A stretch of 64,000 nucleotides of DNA from NCBI RefSeq assembly GCF_021134715.1, contig NC_060023.1, positions 4,278,001 through 4,342,000 of the forward strand, read 5' to 3'. A program made the position numbers and the translations under genes. This stretch comes from Daphnia pulex. Taxonomy: Eukaryota > Arthropoda > Branchiopoda > Diplostraca > Daphniidae. This document shows, piece by piece, positions 13,209 through 22,397 of this stretch. Every line of letters begins with the position of its first letter. Position 1 is the stretch's first letter. A model generated the notes under the pieces. That model was not told the DNA's origin and made no database searches. It saw only the letters and a list, made by a program, of their open reading frames with translations.

Positions 13209-14398
13209 ATGGATATTAACGTGCAGTCTCCTCGTTTGACTGAATCCGAAAAAGGGATTCTTGTAGGATATCATTTAAGTGGTTACAATGTAACCGAAAT
13301 TTCTCAAATCCTCCGTCGGACAAGAGCGACAATTTACAAGTGGATAAAAAGATATCAAGATGAAGGATATGAAGGGTTGAAAGTAAGAAGACGAAGTGGT
13401 AGGCCACGTGAAACCGACGAAGACTGCGACCAAAGAATGATTGCAGCTGGTAATAATTATTTTATTTTATTAATAGCCGTCATTCTCACGTAATTTATCC
13501 CACTAGCCATACTGAGTCCATTTGATTCGGCGGAAGAGATCAGGGAAACAGCGGAGGCGGTTAATATTGCCATTCGAACGGTGAGAAGCCGTTTATTAGA
13601 GGCCGGTCTACGAGCGAGGACACCAAGTGTCAAGAATTTTCTTAAAGAAATGCATCGCGCTAATCGAATCAAGTTTGCTAGAGAACACATTCACTACAAT
13701 CTTGATTTTTGGCGCAAAATAATCTGGTCGGATGAAAAAACCTTCCTCTCTTCTGGGCGTCCTCCGCAATACGTTAGACGTATGGACGGAACCCGGAACG
13801 ATTCCGCCAATCTCGCTCGGAACTTGTGGTCAACAAGAAAATCCCTGAATGTATGGGGGTGCGTGACGTACGACGGCCCAGGAGTTATGCACAAGATTGA
13901 AGGAAAACTGAATAGCCACCAATATCTTGACATCTTGAGAACACAAATGCGGCCTTTTGCGGAAGAAAACTTTCCGCTGCCGGAAGTAGCCAACGGAGTC
14001 ACCCAAGAATTCCGTTTTTTCCAGCATGACGGGTATTAAATCCTATTATTAATTAAGCTAATTCATTCATTAATTTTTGTTAATTAAGGTACCCTAGTCA
14101 TAACGCAAGAATTGTTCAAGACTGGCTAAGAGGAGAAGCTCTCCAACAATACCGGATCAAGACTCTTTGGTGGCCGGCGTATAGTCCGGATTTAAATCCG
14201 ATTGAGAACTTTTGGGGATACATGGTCCGCAATATGGGTCAAATGGAGGCGAACAACGCTGACGACGTGTTTGACTGGGTCAATCAATTGTGGGAAATGA
14301 TGGCCGAAAATCATGCCTATTGGCGAAGTTTAATAGAATCGATGCCCACTAGATTGGCAAGAGTTTTAGAATTAAACGGTGATATGACAGAATATTGA
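13209..14398 (+). CDS. Tc1/mariner-type transposase, three exons
   Basis: Cuts and pastes the surrounding element at TA sites. Exons are 13209-13449, 13507-14032 and 14089-14398, giving about 358 residues, close to the family norm. The introns are 57 and 56 nt, both GT-AG, and keep frame. The ATG at 13209 is the first in frame that keeps the N-terminal helix-turn-helix. Visible parts: a paired-like HTH (about residues 8-65: LTESEKGILVGYH, ILRRTRATIYKWIKRYQ) followed by a GRPR hook, then a DDE domain with WSDEKTF, WGCV, FQHDGYPSHNAR and YSPDLNPIENFWG. By hand count 39 residues lie between the second Asp (HDG) and the Glu (IEN), longer than the 34 of classic Tc1. No stop or frameshift was found under this exon model. 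The spacing and introns are the only unusual points. Confidence 0.9.
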
Positions 14399-14458
14399 TG
14401 ATCAATACAATTTGTCTATCTACCTTATTTTCTATTCATTTAGTGTTAGGTATAAAAT

Positions 14459-14671
14459 GGTTGCGGAACCGTCTGCCCCATCGCGGTAAAATAGTTATTG
14501 ATGTTAAGGGGAAGAGTTAAGTAAAGAGGGGCGTATTATTTAGGGATAAGAAAAGGAGAAATCTAACAAATAAGGTAGCTCAACCTCTATCATAGGTTGA
14601 CACCATCCGCCAATACACATTAAAAAGGCGGGTTTTGAAGCTACACGTATAGAAACTTTCAGCCGCGACTG
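14459..14671 (-). repeat. Right terminal inverted repeat of Tc1/mariner element
   Basis: Inverted copy of 12936-13148, starting about 60 bp after the transposase stop codon. It ends CTTTCAGCCGCGACTG, then the TA target base pair. Confidence 0.92.
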
Positions 14672-14673
14672 TA

Positions 14674-15102
14674 TATTGAAAAACATACGCAATTGACAGG
14701 CAGATTGGGTATTTGACATATGTGGTCAATCCTTTTTTTTAATTAGTAAGAAGAGTTCAAGTAATTCAAAAAAAAAATTCCCCTTCTTCCGTCTCTATCG
14801 CAGTCTTACTAGGATTACTACTTACACTAGGAAATTTTCGAGGTTTAACTGCTTAACACCCTAATAGTTTAATAGCTCAAATATCAAAACTGTTTAGATA
14901 TTTGAGCTTTTAAGTTCTTAAACTTTCTGAAAGTTTAAGCTCCAGCCAATAGAAATAGTTGAGAGGTGTGCCTTGTTTCTATATTTTTAATTGAGTAGTA
15001 CCACCTTAAGACTTGCTACATTTGTTATTTGATTGCTGGTCTGAATTTGTCTGAGTAGTTTTTAATCGAGAGCTGGCTTTTTAAATATTTTATTAATAAA
15101 AA
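14674..15102. other. Non-coding spacer
   Basis: AT-rich DNA with small hairpins near 14880-14940 (for example AACTTTC / GAAAGTT). No gene is recognised. It may contain upstream sequence of the MADF-like remnant that follows. Confidence 0.45.
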
Positions 15103-15719
15103 TGTCAGGAACAAGTAATGGCATCACTAAAATGTGAATTCTATCCCCCAAAAATCCCAATCCCAAAACAAACCCACTAGATTCTCTCCTGGAAAGAACA
15201 ATGGAAACGGCCCATCAAAATCAGGTCCTAGTTATGCAGTTAAGAAAAGGTTATTTTAAATACGATTTACTTCATATTATAAAAACTAATGTTTATTTTG
15301 TGTTATTCTAGGGTTTCAACATATTCATGGAGTGACGAAACAATTGAATTACTCATCCAGGGTGTTTCAAAGTACCCAGTGCTATTTGACATTACTCGTG
15401 CTGATTACAAAGATGTTACTGTGCATGCCAAGGCAAATGATGCTGTTGCCAAAGGATTGCCTAATAATTATAGTACGTATTCAAACTCTTATATATATTG
15501 TAGAATACCTAGCATGTTCCACTTTAAAAAAAATTTGCTGCTGCTGATGTCAAAGCAAAATGAGACTATTTGAGAAAACTTTGGTTGAACGAGAGAAGAA
15601 AACTTAATAATGAAGATCCATCTGGTACTGGTTTTGATGACTCAAAAATAAACAGACGCAAACCACTTTCCTTTTATGAAGCTATGCAGTTCATTGCTCC
15701 ATTTATTCGATCAAGAGTG
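15103..15719 (+). pseudogene. MADF-domain (Myb/SANT-like) gene remnant
   Basis: MADF domains bind DNA in insect transcription factors and in the accessory proteins of some transposons. A possible first exon starts at ATG 15103. A second begins after a TTATTCTAG acceptor (about 15312) and reads VSTYSWSDETIELLIQG, VSKYPVLFDITRADYKD and AKGLPNN, up to a GTACGT donor near 15473. A third block (about 15540-15718) reads ADVKAK, stop, DYLRKLWLNERRKL, then INRRKPLSFYEAMQFI. The spacing of Trp, PVLFD, YKD, DYLRKLW and FYEAMQF fits the MADF consensus. A TGA sits exactly where the family has the Trp of KxKW, the first block has its own early stop, and no clean acceptor leads to the third block. It is therefore a broken gene of host or transposon origin. 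Confidence 0.5.
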
Positions 15720-16767
15720 TATGTGTTAATAGAATATTCATACTTGTCAATGAATGTTTATACTTTAAGATAGAAAAGCAAGTTTATCAGCTCCACGCGA
15801 AGGGATAGTCGTAAGCCAGTTGAAAACTGTCTTAAATGACAAATTCAGTGCCTATTGTTAAGTCGGACTTATTCATAATTCACACTTTTCTTTACAGACT
15901 TTTTGGTCTTAAAACGGGATTTTTCTGTCACAGCTAAATATCCTTGCAAGTTATTTATGTTTAGTTTGCTCAAGTCATATTTTCCTATTTTTACACATAA
16001 AGTTCAATGATTGAATTTTAAAAATAACCATCTTTTAGTTTAATTACTGCAAAACATAAATGCAAATCTGCTTGTTGCGTCATGGTTGGGACATCACAGA
16101 TTGCCTCATCACGGGGATGCTATGGACATCTGGTGGTGATTTATTTTGACCTAAAGTAAAAAAGTTGTAGTCGCAACCGCCAGATGTCACTAGTCATTAA
16201 GCTGTTATTTTAGCAGTTTTTCATCAATTACAGGAGAACTAATTAAGTAAATGAAATTATTTTTGTTCTGGTCGCACCGCATATTTTTTGTGTAATTTTT
16301 AAGACCAAAAAGTCCGAAATCTGTCGTGAAACACCCGAGTTATGGAGCGGGACATGACTGATCTGCGTACGCGATTATTAGCTTCGCCCTTCAGGCTCGC
16401 AATTAGTAGCCGTCATAGCAGCATGGAAAAAAATAGCATAAAAACAAAAATAGCAGCATGTCTTTCACGAAAAATGTATTTTTTCTTCAACAACGTTAAT
16501 AAAGCAAGTAAAATGGCTGTGATTCCGGCGACACATTTACTTTTCCAATCGTATACTGACATTTAAAAATTGTAGTCATCCATTTTGAATTTTTGACAAT
16601 AAGTACCGCCTTCTTTTGTCAGTAAAAAGATTTTGTTCTTGGGCTAAGTGTAAGTTGTAAAATTAAGAATTTGGTTTAATTTTTTAAGAAATTAAGAAAC
16701 TAAGAACTTAAGAAAAAATAAAAAAAAAAATCATTTTTGAACGAAATCACGGTTTCTTTATTTTTCA
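15720..16767. other. Spacer containing a possible small MITE
   Basis: No gene is recognised. The only structure is the pair of 18-bp inverted repeats at 15897 and 16314, listed separately. A poly-A/T region lies at about 16680-16730. Confidence 0.45.
15897..16314. repeat. Possible MITE with 18-bp terminal inverted repeats
   Basis: GACTTTTTGGTCTTAAAA at 15897-15914 is perfectly inverted at 16297-16314. The interior is AT-rich and has no ORF of note. No clear target duplication flanks it, so chance or a degraded insertion remains possible. Confidence 0.45.
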
Positions 16768-17090
16768 GGTGAGTAGCTCTGCTTGTGGAGAGCAATGCTA
16801 CAACGTTGGCATTTGTAAACGCTGCTGGGAATAAAAGCCTTTCCATGTACATTCATTTCCCCAAGAGTTAAGGTGAACCTCACCAAAGTGATAAATTTGC
16901 CTGTGATTTTTTAATGTCCTTCAGGTTGAACTACGTCTGGTTACGAGTTTTTCTTTTCTTAATTTCGTTATATTGCAGCATCTATTGAAACAAGTTAACT
17001 GTCTTCCTGTCAATCCAAATCTTCTTATTCTCGAGAACCAAATCAGCCACATTAGCTATCCCCTACTTGAATTTTGCAAGAAAAGTGGTC

Positions 17091-17694
17091 CCTGGTAGCA
17101 CGCCTCTATCTATAGGATATACGTCGCCCATCTTTTCAGCCGAGTGAGATATCTTAACCCGACGTCCATAGGATTGCCTATGTCTATACTAATGTCGCGC
17201 TGACATCCAAATGGGTACGGCTTACAGCCGTCTTCAAAATACTTAAATTTAAGCAAAAAGAAAAAAAAAAGAAACGTTCCTCGATGGGCCCGAAACCACC
17301 GTCTTTGGATTAGTACTCCAGTGCTCTACCCACATCACCACAACCTATTACTTTTCAACTGTATTTGGTTCAACGTCTCTAAATTAATATTAGCAGTTAA
17401 AATTCTGAAAATTTAAAGTCCTTGTCGTCCTCATCTATCCTGTGTACAGATAATTTGGACATCTCACAGACGTCATATTACGTCTGTCTGTTAAGCGTCT
17501 GATTCCTAGTACACATGGATGTCCGTGATCGTATGAGAAACGTACATCTATAGTACATCTATGCGAAGATAGCATAAGGCCGTAGTAAATAGAGTATCCA
17601 TGTGATATCCAATTTAAGTTGTAGCTAGATAAGATTTGATTTAGACATTAAGACATCTATATGATAGACGATGGAAGTGAGTGTGCTACCAGGG
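17091..17694 (+). mobile_element. MITE-like element, CCCTGGTAGCA family, copy 2
   Basis: 604 bp, in the same orientation as copy 1 and flanked by GT on both sides (17089-17090, 17695-17696). It lies inside the pogo-like transposase remnant, so it inserted after that gene arrived. It has several small differences from copy 1. Confidence 0.85.
17281..17345 (-). other. tRNA-like module inside MITE copy 2
   Basis: Degraded counterpart of the module in copy 1. The B-box-like part reads GTGGTTTCGGGCCC, and the A-box-like part is more damaged (GTGATGTGGGTAGAGC). Confidence 0.4.
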
Positions 17695-18593
17695 GTATAG
17701 TTGAAAATTCTTCACGTTGCCACCTCACACATCTCATGTGACTTAGACCCTCGCCAATTTTTATTTCGTTTTATTGAATCAGATGTGAAGCAAGAACATT
17801 GTCAGTGGATGCGAATTAATTGAGTTCAGAGAATTTCCATATACGACGTGGCTTAGTTAACAGAAGGACGAGAGGAGATTCCGTTCCAGAAATATCAAAT
17901 CAGTATTTTCTACCCGCGGGATTTATCCATATAACCGACATGCAATCCCAGAGCACATGTTTGCACCTTCTTCTGTTACTACCTTGCCTGCTGGTATAGG
18001 AAATTTAATTAAAAATTTAATTTGATAATCGTTTATCTCCTTAGTTGCACCAGGGAATGAAACAGAAAGAACAAATGCACCGTCTCAGCGCTTGTGCCAA
18101 AAATCGATTCTGAACAATATGTTTTAGCCGATATAGTAAATCATCGTCTCAATCAGCAAGGTATTTTTATAAAATATAGATTTTTAATCTACATATTAAG
18201 ACTTTAAATACAATTAAATTTCAGCTGTAGCGGACATCAATAAGTCAAGAACATGGTATGTTACATTATCTTGACAGTTAATAGTCGGAAGTTGCAATTA
18301 ACTCCAATGTTGGCTTCCTCCCCTCTACTAAGATCTGCTTTTTCGTCCATACTACTTACTCAAATGCCTTTAAACGAACTGCCTCGTCAAAGCTTCACAC
18401 CGGAAGAAGTTTTACCTCATCAACATCAAGAAGGGTACCAAGGAACAAGAACAGAGGTTCTTCTCGTTGATTGACAAATTTGACCGAAATTGCTATGTTT
18501 AAAGAGGCGCACAGCGCAAAAATGTTTAAAGAAAACAATCGGATTGTGAAGGAATTGAAGACTAATTGAGAGGTGTACTAAAATAAACTTAAA

Positions 18594-18626
18594 TTACCAA
18601 CACCCAGTAAAACAGGGTGTTGGTAA
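18594..18626. repeat. Perfect 12-bp stem hairpin
   Basis: TTACCAACACCC (18594-18605) and GGGTGTTGGTAA (18615-18626) form a perfect stem with a 9-nt loop. It is followed within 115 bp by several CTGCATGA-type motifs (18651 to 18733). It could be the end of a small transposon; no partner end was fixed. Confidence 0.6.
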
Positions 18627-18799
18627 TCTGCAAGACAAGTCTGCATGACGGTAATCTGCATGAATTTACTGCATGAACAGGGCTGTCATGCGCACCTACG
18701 GGCAAGATAAACTGCATGACTACTTCCGCATGACACCAAATAAAAATTTTGCAAATTATAACGCGCGCACACTGCCATGGCAACGCCCAAACGGAGAAA

Positions 18800-19203
18800 A
18801 AAAAGAACGAAAATCTTATTCATGCAAGAAATTCAACCAAAGAAAAATTGAAGAATAGTACCGGATGCCCCATACATTTTTACAGAGAGGAATTGGCTGA
18901 TTTAAAAGAACAAGCTGTACAGCTATCTCGCGATGTAGAACAAGTTAGAAATTTCAAAAAAACAAACAAAAGCGTAAAATTGCACTCATTCAGGATAAAA
19001 ACTACAATCTCCAGGAAATCGATGATGACACCAAGTTCATTAAGGAGATTATAACATACCCTGATGTTGCAATTTACATTTTCCATCCTTAGCTTTGGGA
19101 ACTGTTCAAGGGATTGCTGAACCGAAAAGATTTACCTTTCCTTAGTTTGTCGGTGGATACCACTTTTGAAATGACTGATGGGTATGAAATGCGTACTGTC
19201 TAA
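18800..19203 (+). pseudogene. Fragment of a repetitive, possibly transposase-derived protein
   Basis: Translated blocks: CPIHFYREELADLKEQAVQL (predicted coiled coil), then KRKIALIQDKNYNLQEI, FIKEIITYPDVAIYIFHP, a stop, LWELFKGLLNRKDLPFLSL and SVDTTFEMTDGYEM. The final DTTFxxxDxY block resembles the first catalytic region of MULE-like proteins and related invertebrate repetitive ORFs, but I cannot name the family with certainty. At least one in-frame stop and one frame change are visible. Function unknown. Confidence 0.35.
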
Positions 19204-19804
19204 AATTTATGTGTCTAAATGGGGGGGGGGGGGTAATCTGCATGAATGCTTTTCGATTTTTCAATTTTTGAGTTAGCGTATGTATGGCGTAATGAATGAA
19301 TGTGTAAATCTATTCCATAATTATTTTTAATTTTAATTTTGTTTTTTTTTTATTAGCAGGCTTTGACTGCAATTACTACAGTGACGGCATTTCTACGTTC
19401 TCAATCAGAATCAATGTCCCACCGTCCAAGTCGGCTTTATTGGATTCAGCTAAGGGCAGGGTGCGAAAAAGAAAAGAAATCCAAAGGAAATTATGAAAAT
19501 GTTGATCCTGTCAAGAACTACTCCCTGACGCTAAGAGCTGTTTCAATTCACGAAGAAAAAGTTTTAGAAAAATGCACAATTGAGCTTAGCACAGCACAGC
19601 ACTAGATGTTTGGGAAGTATTTTTGGTTTTTCTTCAACATGAATGCATCCTATTACATATGATGAGTTTTCTTTTATAATTATTGAAAAATGTAGTATTC
19701 TACACTGATTCAACACCAAAAATACCATTGTATGTTATAGGAAAGGTCTCCACCACGATTTGGAAATATTTCAGGCTAGATGTTTGGGAAGTATTTTTTT
19801 TTTA
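19204..19804. other. Unresolved stretch, possible further fragment of the preceding remnant
   Basis: It contains an 11-base G run near 19223-19233, an AT-rich stretch with an AG acceptor-like site near 19359, and a short coding-like segment after it (GFDCNYYSDGIST, VPPSKSALLDSAKGRVRKRK). I do not recognise that segment. CAGCACAGCACAG repeats begin at about 19588. Confidence 0.3.
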
Positions 19805-20070
19805 AATATATTTATAGTTTCACTTATTCAAAGAGTTTTATTCTTACAGGATATGTAAATTTATTTCCAATACACCATTTAAAGTTAATTTAATAAATGA
19901 ATTCATAAAAACATTCATGATGTTTATGAAATAGAAACATGAAGAAACTCTTCCAGGAGCTGCGCAGTAGCTGCACTTAACTGCACAGCACAAAACAGCA
20001 CAGCACAGCACAGCACAGCACAAAAATGTATTGTTTGACTTCCTAATGGGTGTCGTTAGCTAATCAGCAT
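19805..20070. repeat. Duplicated tRNA-flanking segment, copy 1
   Basis: Shares long blocks with 20865-21087: ACACCATTTAAAGTTAATT, CATGATGTTTATGAAATAGA, a CAGCACAGCA microsatellite (about 19985-20023), AAAAATGTATTGTTTG and CCTAATGGGTGTCGTTAGC. Both copies lead straight into an Asn-like tRNA 5' half, so a tRNA gene with its flank was duplicated. Confidence 0.75.
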
Positions 20071-20105
20071 GACTTTGTGGCGCAATCAGATAGCGCGTTC
20101 GGCTG
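20071..20105 (+). pseudogene. tRNA-Asn-like 5' half fragment
   Basis: Begins GACTTTGTGGCGCAATCAGA and runs to GCGCGTTCGGCTG, matching the acceptor strand, D arm and 5' anticodon stem of tRNA-Asn. It then joins unrelated sequence, and the 3' half is missing. Confidence 0.7.
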
Positions 20106-20148
20106 CTATCATAGATTCCCCTCTGGTGTTTATGGACTTCTTCCCTCT

Positions 20149-20200
20149 GCCAGTGCAGCGAGCCAGTGCAGCGAGCAAGTGCAGCGAGCAAGTGCAGAAA
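20149..20200. repeat. 13-bp tandem repeat
   Basis: Four tandem units of GCCAGTGCAGCGA or GCAAGTGCAGCGA, the last one altered. It follows the truncated Asn-like fragment. Confidence 0.7.
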
Positions 20201-20253
20201 AGAGTTTTAATGCCAAACCAGTAGGGAAAATGTATTTAGGTCCAAATGATGTG

Positions 20254-20372
20254 GTCAGGATGGCCGAACGGTCTAAGGTGCCAGACTCAAGGACATATTC
20301 CTTGCTTCAATAAGAGAATTTGCAGTATTCTGGTCTTCAATGAAGGCGTGGGTTCAAATCCCACTCCTGACA
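20254..20372 (+). tRNA. tRNA-Leu(CAA) with intron
   Basis: Decodes UUG. The 5' exon has acceptor GTCAGGA, a type II body, stem CCAGA and anticodon CAA at 20288-20290. An intron of about 36 nt (about 20292-20327) follows position 37. The 3' exon starts with stem TCTGG, has a long variable arm (TCTTCAATGAAGGC), T arm GGGTTCAAATCCC and closing strand TCCTGAC, which pairs fully with the 5' end. The discriminator is A. Intron position and variable arm are those of eukaryotic tRNA-Leu(CAA). All stems pair, so it looks functional. Confidence 0.93.
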
Positions 20373-20557
20373 AACATATCGTTATCTGAATTCACATGAT
20401 CATCGCATTGCAACTTAATTAGAGAGGTTGCTTTGATACAGTGATATAGATTGCTTAATGTACCACTATACAAGGTCACCAAGTGGTAAAACTGGTCGAT
20501 TTTCTGTAATTTAAAAACATGTGACAATACGAAAATGATGACGCTCACTTGCATCAA

Positions 20558-20628
20558 GAGATGGTGGTATATTGGTTAGCATAGTTGCCTTCCAAGCAAT
20601 GGACCGAGTTCGGTTCTCGGCTATCGCA
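20558..20628 (+). tRNA. tRNA-Gly(TCC)
   Basis: Body TGGTGGTATATTGGTTAGCA with loop CTTCCAA (anticodon TCC) and T arm GAGTTCGGTTCTC. Acceptor strands GAGATGG and CTATCGC pair apart from A2 opposite G71 and a G-U at pair 6. The T loop has G in place of the conserved A58. It may be a weakened or ageing gene, distinct from the array Gly(GCC) genes. Confidence 0.75.
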
Positions 20629-20864
20629 ATTTAGCTATTATTGCTAGTTCTTAGCAGACTAGTCAACCTACGGAATTAAAGTCAATTTTCAAAAATGATA
20701 CTTTTTAGGTAAAAATATAGTTGTTCATTTCTTTTTCGTTCACGCATGAATAATTGACAAGATAACTCCTTATAAGTTATATCTTGCATTAGCGTTGAAG
20801 AAAAATCAAAAATAGTGCTTTGACGAGCTGGGAAACACCACTTCAATGAATTTGAATTTGATAT
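20629..20864. other. Short spacer, nothing recognised
   Basis: AT-rich DNA between the Gly(TCC) gene and the second duplicated segment. Confidence 0.4.
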
Positions 20865-21087
20865 ATTTACTGTATCTCTTATTCAAAGCAATTTATTCTT
20901 ACAGCATGTGTAAATCAATGTTTAATACACCATTTAAAGTTAATTGAATAAATGAACTCATAAAAAAATCCATGATGTTTATGAAATAGAAACAAGAAGA
21001 AATTTTTCCAGGCACAGCACAGCACAGCACAGGTGCACAAAAATGTATTGTTTGCCTTCCTAATGGGTGTCGTTAGCCAATCAGCAT
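20865..21087. repeat. Duplicated tRNA-flanking segment, copy 2
   Basis: Diverged copy of 19805-20070, including a shorter CAGCACAGCA run at about 21014-21031. It leads into the Asn-like 5' half at 21088. Confidence 0.75.
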
Positions 21088-21571
21088 GCCTCTATGGCGC
21101 AATTGGCTAGCGCGTTACCGTCTGTCACCGCCCGCAGCCAAAACCTCACCCCAGCCATAAATGAAATACAGTCTCTTTCGTCAATCCTCCTTCATTCAAA
21201 AAATTCTCCCCAGATGTCACTTTCTAATCCATAAATATTCAATCTCAAATTCTCAACAGATTTCTCCTTATCTTTATACAACATCGTCCTCTCATTACAA
21301 TAATTATTATTTCTTGGATCCCCCCCCCCAGATGTCATATTGTTGAATTTCATATTTTTCACCAAAATCATTTGTCCTCTTTCAATTCCGTCTCGAAATG
21401 TTTTTTTTTCTTCTTTGTAATGTTTCTCCTTGGCCACAGCAAGTCTCTTATGTCTCAAAGCTCGCAAATGCCCCAAGTATCTGTAAAGCAATTTAAATTA
21501 TAATTGTGACAATAAATCGTTTAATATAAAATAAAACCGGAAGGCTGGTGGTTTGATCCCACCCAGAGGCG
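21088..21571 (+). pseudogene. tRNA-Asn-like gene split by an insertion of about 0.4 kb
   Basis: The 5' part (GCCTCTATGGCGCAATTGGC, through GCGCGTTACCG) supplies acceptor and D arm. The 3' part (CCGGAAGGCT, GGTGGTTTGATCCCACC, CAGAGGCG; about 21537-21571) supplies T arm and acceptor. GCCTCT pairs with AGAGGC across the gap. Between them lie about 415 bp. ACCG occurs at both edges (about 21117 and 21536) and may be a short target duplication. The rejoined anticodon arm would be short, so the gene was either already damaged or lost bases at insertion. It is too large to be a tRNA intron of normal type. Confidence 0.6.
21192..21491 (-). CDS. Hypothetical 99-residue ORF inside the split tRNA
   Basis: Open frame with a Lys/Glu-rich centre (RLAVAKEKHYKEEKKTF) and no family I recognise. 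A TTTACAG acceptor-like site precedes the region LGHLRALRHKRLAV on this strand, so it could be an exon carried by the inserted DNA. It contains a C-run-encoded GGG. Coding status is uncertain. Confidence 0.25.
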   Translation of the reverse strand: MLYRYLGHLRALRHKRLAVAKEKHYKEEKKTFRDGIERGQMILVKNMKFNNMTSGGGDPRNNNYCNERTMLYKDKEKSVENLRLNIYGLESDIWGEFFE

Positions 21572-21915
21572 CATGGTGATTGAAATCTATTGCTCTATTT
21601 TAAACTCTTCCTCTCATGTCTTTATACCCGACTAAAGATTGCATTGTAGAGTGCACAATCAAGATATGGCTTCTTTAGCTGATGACTGTTGAATCTACTG
21701 AACATTTGCAGCGTAGGGTGCACACCCATCATGTTCATTTTCTCTGTGGAATTACTGTTCCAGGTTCAGGTGTAATCTATCATAGATTCCCTTCTGCTGG
21801 TGTTTCTGGGCTTCTTCCCTATCCAGCGCAAGTCATTTCCCACATTTCTAAAACCAAAGGGCAATGTCGATTGGCTAAAGAAGAAAGTCCCTTAAGGGTT
21901 ATAGCACCTGCATAT
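21572..21915. other. Spacer with a repeat of the 20110 region
   Basis: The words ATCTATCATAGATTCCC and GGCTTCTTCCCT near 21775-21825 recur from 20108-20150, a further trace of local duplication next to tRNA genes. No gene is recognised. Confidence 0.45.
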
Positions 21916-21980
21916 TAAGTCTACTGTGCACAAAGAAAATTTTAGAAAAATACATTGCATCATCAAAAAAACATTTGTCT

Positions 21981-22051
21981 AGCAGAGCGTAGTTTCGATC
22001 TACGGACCCCTGGGTTATGGGCCCAGCACGCTTCCGCTGCGCCACTCTGCT
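21981..22051 (-). tRNA. tRNA-iMet(CAT)
   Basis: First copy of the array. Initiator hallmarks are A1-T72, three G-C pairs around loop CCCATAA (C33), and A54 in the T loop. One variable-loop change relative to the consensus. Confidence 0.93.
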
Positions 22052-22254
22052 TGAATCTACTCTTTCAAAAATAGAAACTCATTCCAAAAAATGTGTACTT
22101 CTGCTGATCATTGGCGATTCCAATTTTCATAATTATCACCTAAGATTTTAACCCACACGATTGACATGGTTTTGTAATAATGTAACTTTTGATTAGATTC
22201 CTACAAAACTACTCATTTTCAGAAATATTTCTGAGTTCTTACCAAACTAGTACT

Positions 22255-22324
22255 GCTTCGACCGGGAATCGAACCCGGGCCGCCCACGTGGCAAGCGAGC
22301 ATTCTACCACTGAACCATCGATGC
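22255..22324 (-). tRNA. tRNA-Gly(GCC)
   Basis: Type A spacer. Anticodon loop TTGCCAC, T arm CCGGGTTCGATTCCCGG. One acceptor mismatch (A3 opposite A70). Confidence 0.85.
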
Positions 22325-22397
22325 GACATTAAACAAATTTACTGTGCACAGAGAAATTTTTATAAAATACATTGCATCATCAAAAAAACATTTGTCT

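Larger units (their letters stand above)
12936..14671 (+). mobile_element. Tc1/mariner-type DNA transposon, complete
   Basis: A 1736-bp transposon flanked by TA on both sides (12934-12935 and 14672-14673). Its ends are CAGTCGCGGCTGAAAG and the reverse complement. Terminal inverted repeats are long, about 213 bp each (12936-13148 and 14459-14671), differing at only about three positions. The single gene between them encodes an apparently intact transposase with two short introns. Long, nearly matching repeats and an open gene suggest recent activity or a recent arrival. Confidence 0.93.
16768..18474 (+). pseudogene. Decayed pogo-like (DDE superfamily) transposase
   Basis: Pieces in order: TTLAFVNAAGNKSLSMYIHF (about 16800-16870), NPNLLILENQISHISY plus PLLEFCKKSG (about 17015-17090), then after the inserted MITE a segment near 17720-17800, then TRGIYPYNRHAIPEHMFAPS (about 17915-17980), and finally RQSFTPEEVLP (about 18390-18420). 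The blocks NAAGN, LLxLDNHxSHIS, GIYPxNxxAIPE.xFAPS and SPEEVxP in this order are typical of pogo/Tigger/jerky-type transposases. Several frames and stops are needed to read them, the catalytic Asp of LLxLD appears as Glu, and a 604-bp MITE interrupts the gene. AT-rich gaps could be introns. It is certainly non-functional. Confidence 0.6.

Noticed and set aside
18594-18626. Hairpin as a bacterial-type terminator
   Set aside because: The context is eukaryotic and no T tract follows the stem.
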